Source: Mortierella alpina (Eukaryota > Mortierellomycota > Mortierellomycetes > Mortierellales > Mortierellaceae). Taken from it: 64,000 bases of DNA. The position numbers were made by a program, and so were the translations under genes. A model generated the notes under the pieces. That model was not told where the DNA came from, did not search any database, and saw nothing but the letters and a program-made list of their open reading frames with translations. Positions 20,808-30,500 of the stretch are shown piece by piece. The stretch covers positions 248,001 to 312,000 of the forward strand of contig JANATF010000017.1 in NCBI GenBank assembly GCA_029449245.1, given 5' to 3'. Within the stretch, counting starts at the first letter, position 1, and each line of letters begins with the position of its first letter.

Positions 20808-21746
20808 TTATTTTGCGGGCGATGGGCTGTAGACACATGAGACGACGCTGATAGATTGACCATTGTCAAAGCCCAGGAAGGCATCCGTGCTCGTCTGGTT
20901 GCGCTTATCTGCTAAGGTCCTCATATCGACGATCTGCACGATATCGTCGCAGCTTGTAGGTGGAGCCTTGTTCCTGACGTGGAACGACCACATCTGATCA
21001 CCACGATCCTTGTCCTCATAGATATATTGATACCAATCGTCATTTTCAGGATCCACGAAAAAACGATGCGGGTCCGTAAAGTCGATCCCATAACGAGCAA
21101 GGACATCGCTGCATGGTGTAGACTTTGGGTCATCATTGACCTTCCAGTGAGTCCCACGACACTGAAGATAGTATGACACTATGCTTGGCGTACACATCCT
21201 CCCCGCTCTCACAGGGAACGTGTACAAAAACTCCTTGCCATCGCTGTAGGTGTGGGTGACGGTACGCGAGGTGGTGAGGGTCGTGGTCGCTTTGACTTCA
21301 AATAGCCCAGGTATGCCTACGCCCACCGAGACTGAGATCTTGGTCGTGACCCCATCTTGATTACTGAGTGTCTGTGTATTGGTGTACCTGACAGAAAGTT
21401 GGCAGTCATTGGTGGACGAGCGGTCGCAGTACAACGCTGTTCCGATTGCTCTAGGTTCTTTAATCTTGGCTTCGCAATGGTCCAGTTTCCGCACTTGCCA
21501 CTTGTCCTTCCGTACCAGTGAGTAGGACTTGAACCCGGTGGTGTTGCTGACGTGAGACCCGTAAAGCTGGTTGAGGCGCTCTTTGAGTGATTCATTGCTG
21601 TTGGCCGTTTCCGAGAGTTGGGTTTGACCGACGCTTGAGTTTTCGGGGCTTGTAGAATTCGACTTTGCATCGGTGGGAACACCTTGAACGTTGGCCATGA
21701 CCATGGCGACAACAGCCAACCACACGAGGGTGTTAATCTTAGTCAT
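20808..21746 (-). CDS. Secreted eight-cysteine protein 3
   Basis: Single-exon 312-residue paralogue of the protein at 19032-19973. I place the start at 21746 (MTKINTLVWLAVVAMVM) because it aligns with the start of copy 2 and gives a normal signal peptide; an in-frame ATG at 21827 would add 27 residues that overlap the leader between TATA and start. It has the same eight Cys, the DPHRFFVDP block and the C-terminal NGQSISVVSCVY block. The three genes lie in one orientation, about 1.5 to 2.8 kb apart, and look like products of stepwise tandem duplication. Confidence 0.8.
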   Translation of the reverse strand: MTKINTLVWLAVVAMVMANVQGVPTDAKSNSTSPENSSVGQTQLSETANSNESLKERLNQLYGSHVSNTTGFKSYSLVRKDKWQVRKLDHCEAKIKEPRAIGTALYCDRSSTNDCQLSVRYTNTQTLSNQDGVTTKISVSVGVGIPGLFEVKATTTLTTSRTVTHTYSDGKEFLYTFPVRAGRMCTPSIVSYYLQCRGTHWKVNDDPKSTPCSDVLARYGIDFTDPHRFFVDPENDDWYQYIYEDKDRGDQMWSFHVRNKAPPTSCDDIVQIVDMRTLADKRNQTSTDAFLGFDNGQSISVVSCVYSPSPAK

Positions 21747-21836
21747 CGAATGTATGAATTTTTGGTAGGTTAGAATATTGACGAGGTGAGGGCGGTAACT
21801 GGAGAATATAGAGACGAATCCTCGCATCGCCTCTTT

Positions 21837-21847
21837 GCTTTATAACC
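21837..21847 (-). promoter_or_regulatory. TATA box of secreted protein 3
   Basis: Minus-strand ggttataaagc, about 95 bases upstream of the start at 21746. This also argues against the upstream ATG at 21827, which would leave almost no leader. Confidence 0.6.
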
Positions 21848-22384
21848 AGGAAAATGTCATCCTGGACTTTTACTTCAGTCTCTACAACGCCCTCATTGTG
21901 ATATCCTCACGAAATCGAAGACGAGGCACCAGCTTCTCTCCTTCACACGAACAGTATATACAGCCCTGGATGTCTCTGTTGAAGAGTCAGGGGTATTTTT
22001 TTCCACGCGGTATACCAGTCTGCATGAAATTATAAAAAGAGCCAAGATGGTACTGGTCATTAACAGCAGCTGCCAGAAAAATGCCGAAATGGTATCTTTT
22101 GCTCCATGCGAGTGAGCATTTGGCCAATCACGCCCCATAACGCTTTGTTTCTCGGACCTGGTGACAGAAAAATCAAAAGCGCCATCCAGAACCGCTGCTC
22201 AGGTACTACGAGAGTGTTGCTGTTTCAATTATATTCAACCAAGCTCTGCGCAGGACGCTCTATTGAAACAGCCGCATGCATCTTCGAGCAGGCACCGGAC
22301 GCCCTTATCAGCCAGTAATCTTAGACAGACTTGTCACGCTGCAAACCGTAGTGCTACAAACAACAATGCCGTTCTACGCTGCAA

Positions 22385-23036
22385 CGTCATTCTCAATGTC
22401 CATGTCGTATATCAGACACGTTGTATTGTCAGCGTATATGTATTTTCTAAATGACAGGTATAGACGTGCCTCTCATTTTTGCCAAATTTGCAATCGCGCG
22501 ACACGGGGATTTCAGAGCCCACAGGCTAGGCATATTCGTGTAGACGACGAACGTGCTCATCGTCCAACATATTTTCGGGACTGTCGAAGATGACAACCGC
22601 ATCTTTCTCCACCTTGAAAGCATGCGAAAGAGGTAATGCATATCTGGACATTAGATAGTGTGCGTGCATAACGTACTGCAGGTTACCACGATGGGCAGGA
22701 CATGGATTCAGACCAGTCCGCCAAGACAATATTGATCCTGAAAGAAGTTCGACGTGTCTACATAGCCTACATAGTACTGTGCAAAGACCGAACGTGATTA
22801 CATGCTCTAGGTCACTCATGCTTTCTTAGCAACACTTTAGCGCATATTCTGGCTGTACAATGCAAGACCGTTCGATCCATTGGCAGCTTCCAAGAAGGCT
22901 TCCTTGACACCTTACATCATTCAAGGTCGACCATGGGCTTCTTCCCGTGTAGATAAATATTGGACACATCCATATGGCTCCCCAAGGCCACTCAGAGTCC
23001 CCTCCATCACTCTTTTGCTGAACTAATCGACCATCC
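22385..23036 (+). repeat. Long upstream repeat with promoter module A
   Basis: This stretch matches about 25015-25610 in the same orientation (shared gtccatgtcgtat, tgtatatgtattt, tttgccaaattt, gcatatc.ggacattagat, gttcgacgtgtc). Its last 180 bp (from about 22857) is the module also found before the copies at 26729 and 35899: gcaagaccgtt, ggcagctt..aagaaggct, ttgacaccttacat and aaggtcgaccatgggct, then a TATA-like element. Here that element reads gtagataaata (22949-22959), a change from the tatataaat of copies B and C. Confidence 0.7.
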
Positions 23037-23618
23037 ATGCAAGCCATCACGCTGTTGATGATCTTGAGCTTTTGGCTCTTCTCTCTAGTCGACGCCCATA
23101 CGAATGATACAAGAGTACCTACAGTCGCTTGTAGTGACGATTGGATGAATTTTCGATGCGTATCCAGAGCCACTAATGGAAGCGACTCCATCATAAACTG
23201 GTACGCCACGTTATATGTCGCGCGTGCTGCGGGCGAGAGTCCCATCCAAGGATGTGCTTGCTCACTTGGAGAGGAAAGGAACAACGCCACGGGAGGATTT
23301 GTGCGCGTCCACGCCGAGAACTTTCGTAATTTTACAAAAGCGTGCTCCTATGCAACGCTTCACGCTGGGTTTTTTGGACTGTGTTACCGTCAGCTAGAAG
23401 TAAGACTGCTTCCAATTGTGGAGTGGGGCACGCCCATGAATGAGTCAACAGTGCCACTCCTACCAATACCAAGTCTGCGCGTACCGACCAACTATTCAAC
23501 CACGGAGGGAGCACGCGTCTCAACGACATCCGATAGGTCTGCATCACTCATTCCAGGATCGATGACACCATATGAAGAACCGACAAGTTCGACTGTCACG
23601 GCACCTTATGAAACGTGA
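23037..23618 (+). CDS. Small secreted six-cysteine protein A
   Basis: Predicted 193-residue secreted protein. Signal peptide MQAITLLMILSFWLFSLVDA, then six Cys in the order C, C, CxC, C, C within about 100 residues, with several N-glycosylation sequons (NDT, NGS, NAT, NFT). The tail is Ser/Thr/Pro-rich and ends PYEEPTSSTVTAPYET. Paralogues are at 25611, 26729 (broken) and 35899. No known family was recognised; the CxC core is not a CFEM pattern. The PYEEPT tail is conserved at DNA level in copies B and D but out of frame there, so either this copy has the original frame or an unrecognised 3' intron exists. Confidence 0.65.
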   Translation: MQAITLLMILSFWLFSLVDAHTNDTRVPTVACSDDWMNFRCVSRATNGSDSIINWYATLYVARAAGESPIQGCACSLGEERNNATGGFVRVHAENFRNFTKACSYATLHAGFFGLCYRQLEVRLLPIVEWGTPMNESTVPLLPIPSLRVPTNYSTTEGARVSTTSDRSASLIPGSMTPYEEPTSSTVTAPYET

Positions 23619-23712
23619 ACGCGAAACGCAGAGTGCAGGCGACTAAAAAGAAGTCAAAGTGTATTACGGATCTAATAAAAAAGTCGAGCTGGAAACTAAA
23701 GAGACGGGAACG

Positions 23713-24271
23713 TTAGCCATGAGGGCAGATATAGTTGTTTGGTGCCTTTTCATGCTTACAGTAGTAAAATAAGTGATCGAGCTGAAAAACTGCTGTAGCA
23801 TGATGGTTCCACCTGATGGTGCGTGCGCATGTCCCTCCAATACGAAGGGACCTCTGTCCCCGGAAGTCTACACACCGGCTTATCCTGCGCGTCCAAATAC
23901 ATAAGAACAACATATGAGCGTCCATATGATTGTTGACGAATTCGGGTGCGATCCCATAGGGTTTACTGGCTTTGAACTGGTCCGAGGAGATTAAGAGGCC
24001 AGCATACGTCTCCTCAGGGTCGGACAGGTTTTAGGCGTTGTTTTCAGGGTCCTTGTAGATGGCCCGGTAAGGCTGCATCATGAGGCCCAATCTACTCCCT
24101 CGGACGGTAGTTAGCTTCCTGGCTTTCTCCGTCGTCGTCGTTGCAGGATCAGCAAACCAGGTACGGATCGTCGACCCAATCCAAATGAAAACAGAAAACA
24201 TCCGCAACCGCCAGCCCGTCGGAGCGTGCTGTGTGTGGGTGAAGAGGGACAATAAAAGAAAAAGAAAGTAG
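23713..24271. pseudogene. Inverted and broken copy of the 36.9-kb secreted gene
   Basis: Two fragments of the gene at 36931-37674 lie head to head. On the plus strand, 24080-24271 encodes the signal-peptide end (MRPNLLPRTVVSFLAFSVVVV ... VDPIQMKTENIRNRQPVG) and then runs into a stop. On the minus strand, from about 24075 down to 23800, the following part appears (NLSDPEETYAGLL, then NNHMDAHMLF) with an early stop and frame changes. An inversion inside an old copy, with a breakpoint close to 24075, explains both pieces. Confidence 0.7.
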
Positions 24272-24329
24272 TGAAAAAGGTCGCTCACCTCTTCTAGATA
24301 GTCATGGAGGATTTTCCCAGGAAAGGCGT

Positions 24330-24775
24330 ACCTGGACTACCCTGAAGTGCTTAGAGTAGAACAGCTTGTGGCACTTTTTATGAAGTGCCTTTTAAAGACG
24401 TTCATGAGCCTGCAGACACTTAGGACAACCACCTGTCCACTGTCCACGTGTCTTCACACGCCGTAGCATGTAGATCGAAAAGAACTTGAATTCTCTGCCA
24501 CAATCACGATGACTTGGTCTTTGGATGACTTTGCTTTGGAAACATTGGGTGTTTCTTATCACTCCGGAATTTGGCGCAAACGCACTACTCTTCTCTCCAC
24601 ATGGAGTAATTGAATTATTGACGAGAGACTGCACTAGTGCGCGTTTGGTGTATGATGACGGCTACGAGGGCGACATCCGGGTCATCTGCAATGGAGCAGC
24701 GAGGAAGATTGCCAAAATTGTGCCTGAAAGTGAACCCATGGCAACTTGCAAGATTTATGAACGGCTAACATGAAA
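24330..24775 (+). repeat. Dispersed non-coding repeat, copy 2
   Basis: Partner of 17620-18050. No eight-cysteine gene follows here, so it looks like a promoter region left behind after rearrangement. The short open frame on the plus strand (24525-24773) has no counterpart in copy 1 and was not called. Confidence 0.6.
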
Positions 24776-25014
24776 AGGCCGTTTCGTTGGAGACCAAATA
24801 AGGAGTAGTTACGACATGTCGACAGCGGCACCATTCATTGTTTTTCTGGTGCTTTAATTTTACTCTCGATGCCGATTCTGGCATCGTAAACGAGAATCAG
24901 CAATATAAGTAACACTGCAGCTGGTCTCAAACTGAAATAGTCGATGGTCGATGTTGACGATATTGCAACTGAACGAGGCTGTTGATCAAGAAGAGAATAC
25001 AATCAAACAATCTT

Positions 25015-25610
25015 TCTCATGTCCATGTCGTATTTTCAGACGTGTTCTATTGTCAGTGTATATGTATTTTCACAAATGATATCATGCCTTTTATCTTTGC
25101 CAAATTTACAAGCGGCGTGATACGGGCATGTTCGCTTCAAGTACGATTCTGCTCATCATCCAAGATGGTTTCGGGACTGTAAATGAACAACAACCGTGTC
25201 CGCGTCTTCCTCCACCTCGAATGCAAATGAAGGTAGCAATGCATATCCGGACATTAGATATCGTGCATAACGTTCTGCATGTTGCCAAGATAGGCATCGA
25301 CATGGATTTAGACCAGCCCAGCAAGAAGGATGCTGCTCTAAATGATTATCGCAATGCGATCACTGCAAGCAATGAAGTTCGACGTGTCCAGGTCACTAGT
25401 ACTTCTTGGCAACTCATCTCACATTCTTGTTGTACAATGCAAGACCGTTCAAACCATTGTCAGCTTCCAAGACGACTTCCTTGACACCTTACATCATTCA
25501 AAGTCGGCCATGGACTGTGTCTCTTGTATATAAATAATGGATACATCCCTGCCCCACAATGCCACTCAGAGTCCCGTCCGTCACTCATTTGTTCAACTAA
25601 TTGACCATCC
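25015..25610 (+). repeat. Long upstream repeat with promoter module B
   Basis: Partner of 22385-23036. The last 180 bp carry the shared module and a TATA box gtatataaata (25526-25536), 85 bases before the start codon of copy B. Between 24776 and 25015 nothing was recognised. Confidence 0.7.
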
Positions 25611-26144
25611 ATGCAAGCCATCACGCTGTTCATAACCTTGACCCTTGGTCTCTTCTCTCTAGTTGCCGTCCATGCGAATGATACTGGACTACCAACAGGC
25701 GCTTGTGTTGACGATGGGTTTAATGTCCGATGCATATCCAGAGCCACTAATGGAAGCGACTCCATCATAAACTGGAACGCTACGGTAGTTGCCGCGAGTG
25801 CTGCGGGCGAGAGCCCCATCCAAACATGTGATTGCTCACTTGGAGAGGAAAGGAACTACACCATTGGAGATTTTGTGCACATCCACGCCGAGAACTTTCT
25901 TGATTTTGCAGTGGCGTGCTCCAATGCGACTTCTCACACTGGGCTTATTGGAGTGTGCTTCCGTCAGGTGGAAGTAAGGCTGCTTCCAATCGTGGAGTGG
26001 GAGACGCCCATGAATGATTCAGCAGCGCTACTCCTACCGACAACAACTCTGCGCGTACCGAGGAGCTATTCAACCACGGAGGGAGCACGTGTCTCACCGA
26101 CATCCGATCGGTTTTATTTACCAGCCGCTCCGATCTTTGGATGA
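25611..26144 (+). CDS. Small secreted six-cysteine protein B
   Basis: 177-residue paralogue of copy A with the same signal peptide start (MQAITLFITL), six Cys (GAC, RC, CDC, AC, VC) and sequons. It stays collinear with A until about residue 168, then a small indel changes the frame and it ends at AAPIFG. The DNA that encodes PYEEPTSST in A persists after the stop in another frame. Promoter module B with an intact TATA lies immediately upstream. Confidence 0.65.
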   Translation: MQAITLFITLTLGLFSLVAVHANDTGLPTGACVDDGFNVRCISRATNGSDSIINWNATVVAASAAGESPIQTCDCSLGEERNYTIGDFVHIHAENFLDFAVACSNATSHTGLIGVCFRQVEVRLLPIVEWETPMNDSAALLLPTTTLRVPRSYSTTEGARVSPTSDRFYLPAAPIFG

Positions 26145-26274
26145 CGCCATATGAACAACCGACGAGTTCGACTGCCATGCCAGCCCATGAGACGTGAACG
26201 CGAACGCAGCGTCCAGGCATGGAACTAAAAAGGAGACCAAGGGTATAGCGCACTGCAAAAAAAAAGTCGACCCG

Positions 26275-26465
26275 AACAAGATCTGAGCGATGGTTGGCGA
26301 ATTCGGGTGCGATACCATTGGTTTTGTTGTCTTGATCTGGTCTGAGGAGTGAGAGGCCAGCATACTTCTCCTCAGAATCGGACAGTGTAGGCGTTGTTTT
26401 GAGAGTCTTTGTAGATGGCCTGGTAAGGCAGTATCAGTAGTCTATCTTCAGTCGCAATCTCGATG
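26275..26465 (-). pseudogene. Fragment of the 36.9-kb secreted gene
   Basis: The minus strand encodes IEIATEDRLLILPYQAIYKD followed by QNNAYTV, matching the central part of the protein at 36931-37674, then loses frame. Nucleotide similarity continues to about 26275 (gaattcgggtgcgat block shared with the relic at 23.9 kb). Only this internal fragment is present. Confidence 0.65.
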
Positions 26466-26559
26466 CCACAATCGCGATGACTTAATCTTTGGATGACTTT
26501 GTTCAGGAAACATTGGCATTTTTTTGTTTTGGTCAAACATAATATTCCTTTTTGCAAGA

Positions 26560-26728
26560 CCGTTCGACCAATTGGCAGCTTCCAAGAAGGCTTCCTTGAC
26601 ACCTTACATCATACAAGGTCGACCATGGGCTTTGTCTCTTGTATATAAATAGTGGATGCTTCCTTGTAGCTTTCCAAGACCACTCAGAGTCCCGCCGATC
26701 ACTCTTTTGTTCAACTAATCGACCATCC
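26560..26728 (+). promoter_or_regulatory. Promoter module of secreted-protein copy C
   Basis: Third copy of the module (gcaagaccgttcgaccaattggcagctt, read in short blocks; ttgacaccttacatcat; aaggtcgaccatgggct) with TATA box gtatataaata at 26641-26651, 88 bases before the ATG. The promoter is intact although the gene behind it is broken. Confidence 0.7.
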
Positions 26729-27200
26729 ATGCAAGCTATCACGCTGTTCATAGCCTCGACCCTTAATCTTTTCTCTCTATTTGTCCCCCATGCGAATGAT
26801 ACCAGAGTTACAACAGTCGCCTGTGCTGACGGTGGGATTAATCTTCGATGCGTATCTAGAGTTACTCATGGAAGCGGCTCCATCTTAAACTGGTATGCTA
26901 CGGTATTTGCTGCGCGTGCTGCGGGTGAGAGCCTCGTCTAAGGATATAGTTGCCCACTTGGAGATGGAGAGAACAGCACCACTGGAAGATTTGTGCTTAT
27001 CGACGGCGGGGACTTTCGTAAATTTACGAAAGCGTGCTTAAACGCAACTGGTCAATCTGGGTCTATGGGAAAATGCTTCCATCAGGTATACAGATTACTG
27101 CTTCCAACGTGGGATTGGCAAACGATTTTGAATAGAGTCCTCAAGCAACGTGAATGCGAACACAGAGTCCAGGCGTGGCTCGGGTACGATGATACTGCCA
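26729..27200 (+). pseudogene. Broken six-cysteine secreted protein C
   Basis: Copy of the A/B family. The frame is open for 70 residues, then reads TAA at 26939-26941 where copy A has the codon CAA (SPIQGC versus SLV-stop-GY). The next family Cys is also changed to Tyr. The same frame then continues with recognisable family sequence (GDFRKFTKACLNATG, KCFHQ) to about 27120. Around 27200 it is cut by the asparagine-synthase tail fragment belonging to the right arm of the inverted duplication. Confidence 0.7.
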
Positions 27201-27214
27201 ATGACTTTTTAAGA

Positions 27215-27480
27215 GTCCATGTCGGCCGAGGTTATCAAGAAGCAGGATCGCATTTTTGAGCAGGAGGCGTTCAAGATTCGAGATGTTGAACATTTGCAGT
27301 ACTTTAAGTGTTCACGAAGGCCTTCGGCGATGACATGAGCACCCGGAGAAGCTGAGGAAGGACGGCAGAGACCCTTGCCCCGGTGGTGGGTTCAATCTCT
27401 CGAAGCCGGACCAGACCTTTTGTGTCATCTGCGGACAGTGGCCAGCGCGTGTCCTCCCGCTCCCAGGAGAGATTGCAAGG
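27215..27480 (+). pseudogene. Asparagine-synthase-like C-terminal fragment next to NLR-B
   Basis: The plus strand encodes MSAEVIKKQDRIFEQEAFKI and VEHLQYFK, then frame-broken sequence corresponding to the GCGF...PDQTFC tail and WPARV seen at 8.3-8.9 kb. It is convergent with NLR-B exactly as the left relic is with NLR-A, so it was copied as part of the same inverted duplication. Confidence 0.65.
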
Positions 27481-27573
27481 ACAAGCGATTTGAATAAACA
27501 TGAATATGAGTTGCAAATTTGATATTGTATTGCAAGAGACGGAAGTGTAGGTCCTAATACATACTATTTATAC

Positions 27574-30500
27574 CTACGGCTCTTCCAGAGGAATCTGTTT
27601 GCTGATAGCGCCGCGTTGTTCTAAGAGCTTCCTATTTGTACCGTTTAAACCCTGTGTGTTCAAGACGTTGGTACATGATACAACAAGCTGGTCATGCCAG
27701 GAGCTCCAGACTAGGTGCACAGACACGGGATGGCAGGTTCCATTGACCTTCCACATACGAACGGATTTATCGCCGCAGCCAGTTGATAAGTAGCTGCCGT
27801 ATGGACTTGCGTTCCATGCGATTGACGAGACCCCGCCATGGAAACCCTTTACAGTAGCCAAACAAAGACCTGATTTCACATCCCAGAGCCGCACCGTGTT
27901 GTCGTCACTGCCCGAGGCAATCTGCTGGCCGCTTGGCGAAAACACCACGCTTCTAACCCAGTCGGTGTGTCCGCTTAGGATGGTACCAGGTGCACCGGTT
28001 TGTGCGTCCCAGAGCCGCACCGTGTTGTCTAAACTGCCCGAGGCAATCTGCTGGCCGCTTGGCGAAAACACCACGCTGAGAACAGTCTCGGTGTGGCCGC
28101 TTAGGATGGCACCAGGTGCACCGGTTTGTGCGTCCCAGAGCCTCACCGTCTTGTCTAAACTGCCCGAGGCAATCTGCTGGCCGCTTGGCGAAAACACCAC
28201 GCTGTTGACATAGCCGGTGTGTCCGCTTAGGATGGGACCAGGTGCACCAGTTTGTGCGTCCCAGAACCGCACTGTGTTGTCGTAACTACCCGAGGCAATC
28301 TTCTGGCCGCTTGGCGAAAACACCACGCTGAGAACATAGCCGGTGTGTCCGCTTAGGATGGCAACAGGAGCACCGGTTTGTGCGTCCCAGAGCCGCATCG
28401 TGCTGTCGTCACTGCCCGAGGCAATCTGCTGGCCGCTTGGCGAAAACACCACGCTTCTAACCCAGTCGGTGTGTCCGCTTAGGATGGTACCAGGTGCACC
28501 GGTTTGTGCGTCCCAGAGCCGCACCGTGTTGTCTCCACTGCCCGAGGCAATCTGCTGGCCGCTTGGCGAAAACACCACGCTTCTAACCCAGTCGGTGTGT
28601 CCGCTTAGGATGGTACCAGGTGCACCGGTTTGTGCGTCCCAGAGCCGCACCGTGTTGTCGTGACTGCCCGAGGCAATCTGCTGGCCGCTTGGCGAAAACA
28701 CCACGCTTCTAACCCAGTCGGTGTGTCCGCTTAGGATGGTACCAGGTGCACCGGTTTGTGCGTCCCAGAGCCGCACCGTGCTGTCGGTACTGCCCGAGGC
28801 AATCTGCTGGCCGCTTGGCGAAAACACCACGCTGTAAACAAAGCCGGTGTGGCCGCTTAGGATGGCACCATGTGCACCGGTTTGTGCGTCCCAGAGCCGC
28901 ACCGTGCTGTCGGTACTGCCCGAGGCAATCTGCTGGCCGCTTGGCGAAAACACAACGCTTCTAACCCAGTCGGTGTGTCCGCTTAGGATGGTACCAGGTG
29001 CACCGGTTTGTGCGTCCCAGAGCCGCACCGTCTTGTCTTTACTGCCCGAGGCAATCTGCTGACCGCTTGGCGAAAACACCACGCTGAGAACAGCGGAGAC
29101 GTGGCCACTTAGGATGGCACCAGGTGCACCGGTTTGTGCGTCCCAGAGCCGCACCGTCTTGTCCTCACTGCCAGAGGCAATCTGCTGGCCGCTTGGCGAA
29201 AACACCACGCTTCTAACCCAGTCGGTGTGTCCGCTTCGGATGGCACCAGGTGCACCGGTTTGTGCGTCCCAGAGCCGCACCGTCTTGTCCTCACTGCCAG
29301 AGGCAATCTGCTGGCCGCTTGGCGAATACACTAGACTGTTAACAGCGGAGGTGTGGCCGCTTAGGATGGCACCAGGTGCACCGGTTTGTGCGTCCCAGAG
29401 CCACACCGTGTTGTCGTCACTGCCAGAGGCAATCTGCTGGCCGCTTGGCGAATACACTACGCTGTTAACAGCGGAGGTGTGGCCGCTTAGTTTCCGTATC
29501 TTCTCCCAAGTTGCGGTGTTGTACAAGCTAATAGTGCCACTACCGAGGCTCACAGCAAGTGTCTTCCCGTCCGGAGAGTACGCGCACGATACCACTTTGC
29601 TTTCTTCCTTAAGATACGGATACTCGCCAAATCGGACGTCCTCCATCTGCGCGTTGCTCAAATCTGCCTGACGCAACCAGATATTGCGTAGGTTAGTGCT
29701 TCTCAAATCTGCACCGTTTAGTTGAGCTGAATCGAACTGTCCACCACTTAGGTCTGCGCCGGGAATTTGAATAGCTGCTAGATTGGCCCCATTGAACGAC
29801 ACACCAGCTCGAACCAAGATAGTGATGGCATTGGCAGCTGCTTGGCTAGCCGAAACGTCTGTTTTCGATTGCTCGACAAATTGATGAAGTCGTTGTCGGA
29901 ACCCAGAATCGTCTTGGGCGTGCTCGGCGAGGAATTGGACAATCGACGGCTCGTTGACAAGGGTCCTTTGGCTTAGAGGGTGTTCGGCCAGATCTCGAGA
30001 AATGTCAGACAGTGCAACTGACTCACTGGTCTCTCGTATGTGTCGAGAGTAAAAGTACTCTAACAACGAGCGATGGAGGAACCGGTGCTGGACACCTGAA
30101 CGCGACAGTGGACTGCACTCTCTCAAGAGCGTGGCGAGAGGCTGCGATCCAAAGAACTGTACCTTCCACGTCCCTTTGTCACTCAGTGGCATGTACTGGA
30201 CAACTGGATTTCCGTCCTGTTCTTGGAAGACGGCTGCAGCAAGGTTTTTCAAAAAGGCAATGACGTTGTCTACAAAGCCTTCTTCAAGTAGATCTTGTAG
30301 CACCTGCTTCTCATCAGCGGCGAACTTGATCGTCCCTAGTCGTCGTTCGCTGATGTCCAGCCATTGATTGATAAAAGAGTTGTAGAGTGTCAGACGAGTC
30401 ACTTTGATCTTGGTGATATCGGTCCCGTCCTTGACCACGCCAGGCAACGCTCTGAGCGATAGAGACAGGAGGAAGGGATTCTTGACCAGCTCCATCAAGT

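Larger units (their letters stand above)
20513..22190 (-). repeat. Tandem duplication unit 2 (secreted protein 3)
   Basis: Direct partner of the unit at 18741-20460, in the same orientation, containing the coding region and promoter of secreted protein 3. Confidence 0.75.

Noticed and set aside
24525-24773. 82-residue plus-strand frame with a protein-like look (VYDDGYEGDIRVI)
   Set aside because: The homologous DNA at 17620-18050 does not preserve the frame, so coding constraint is not supported.
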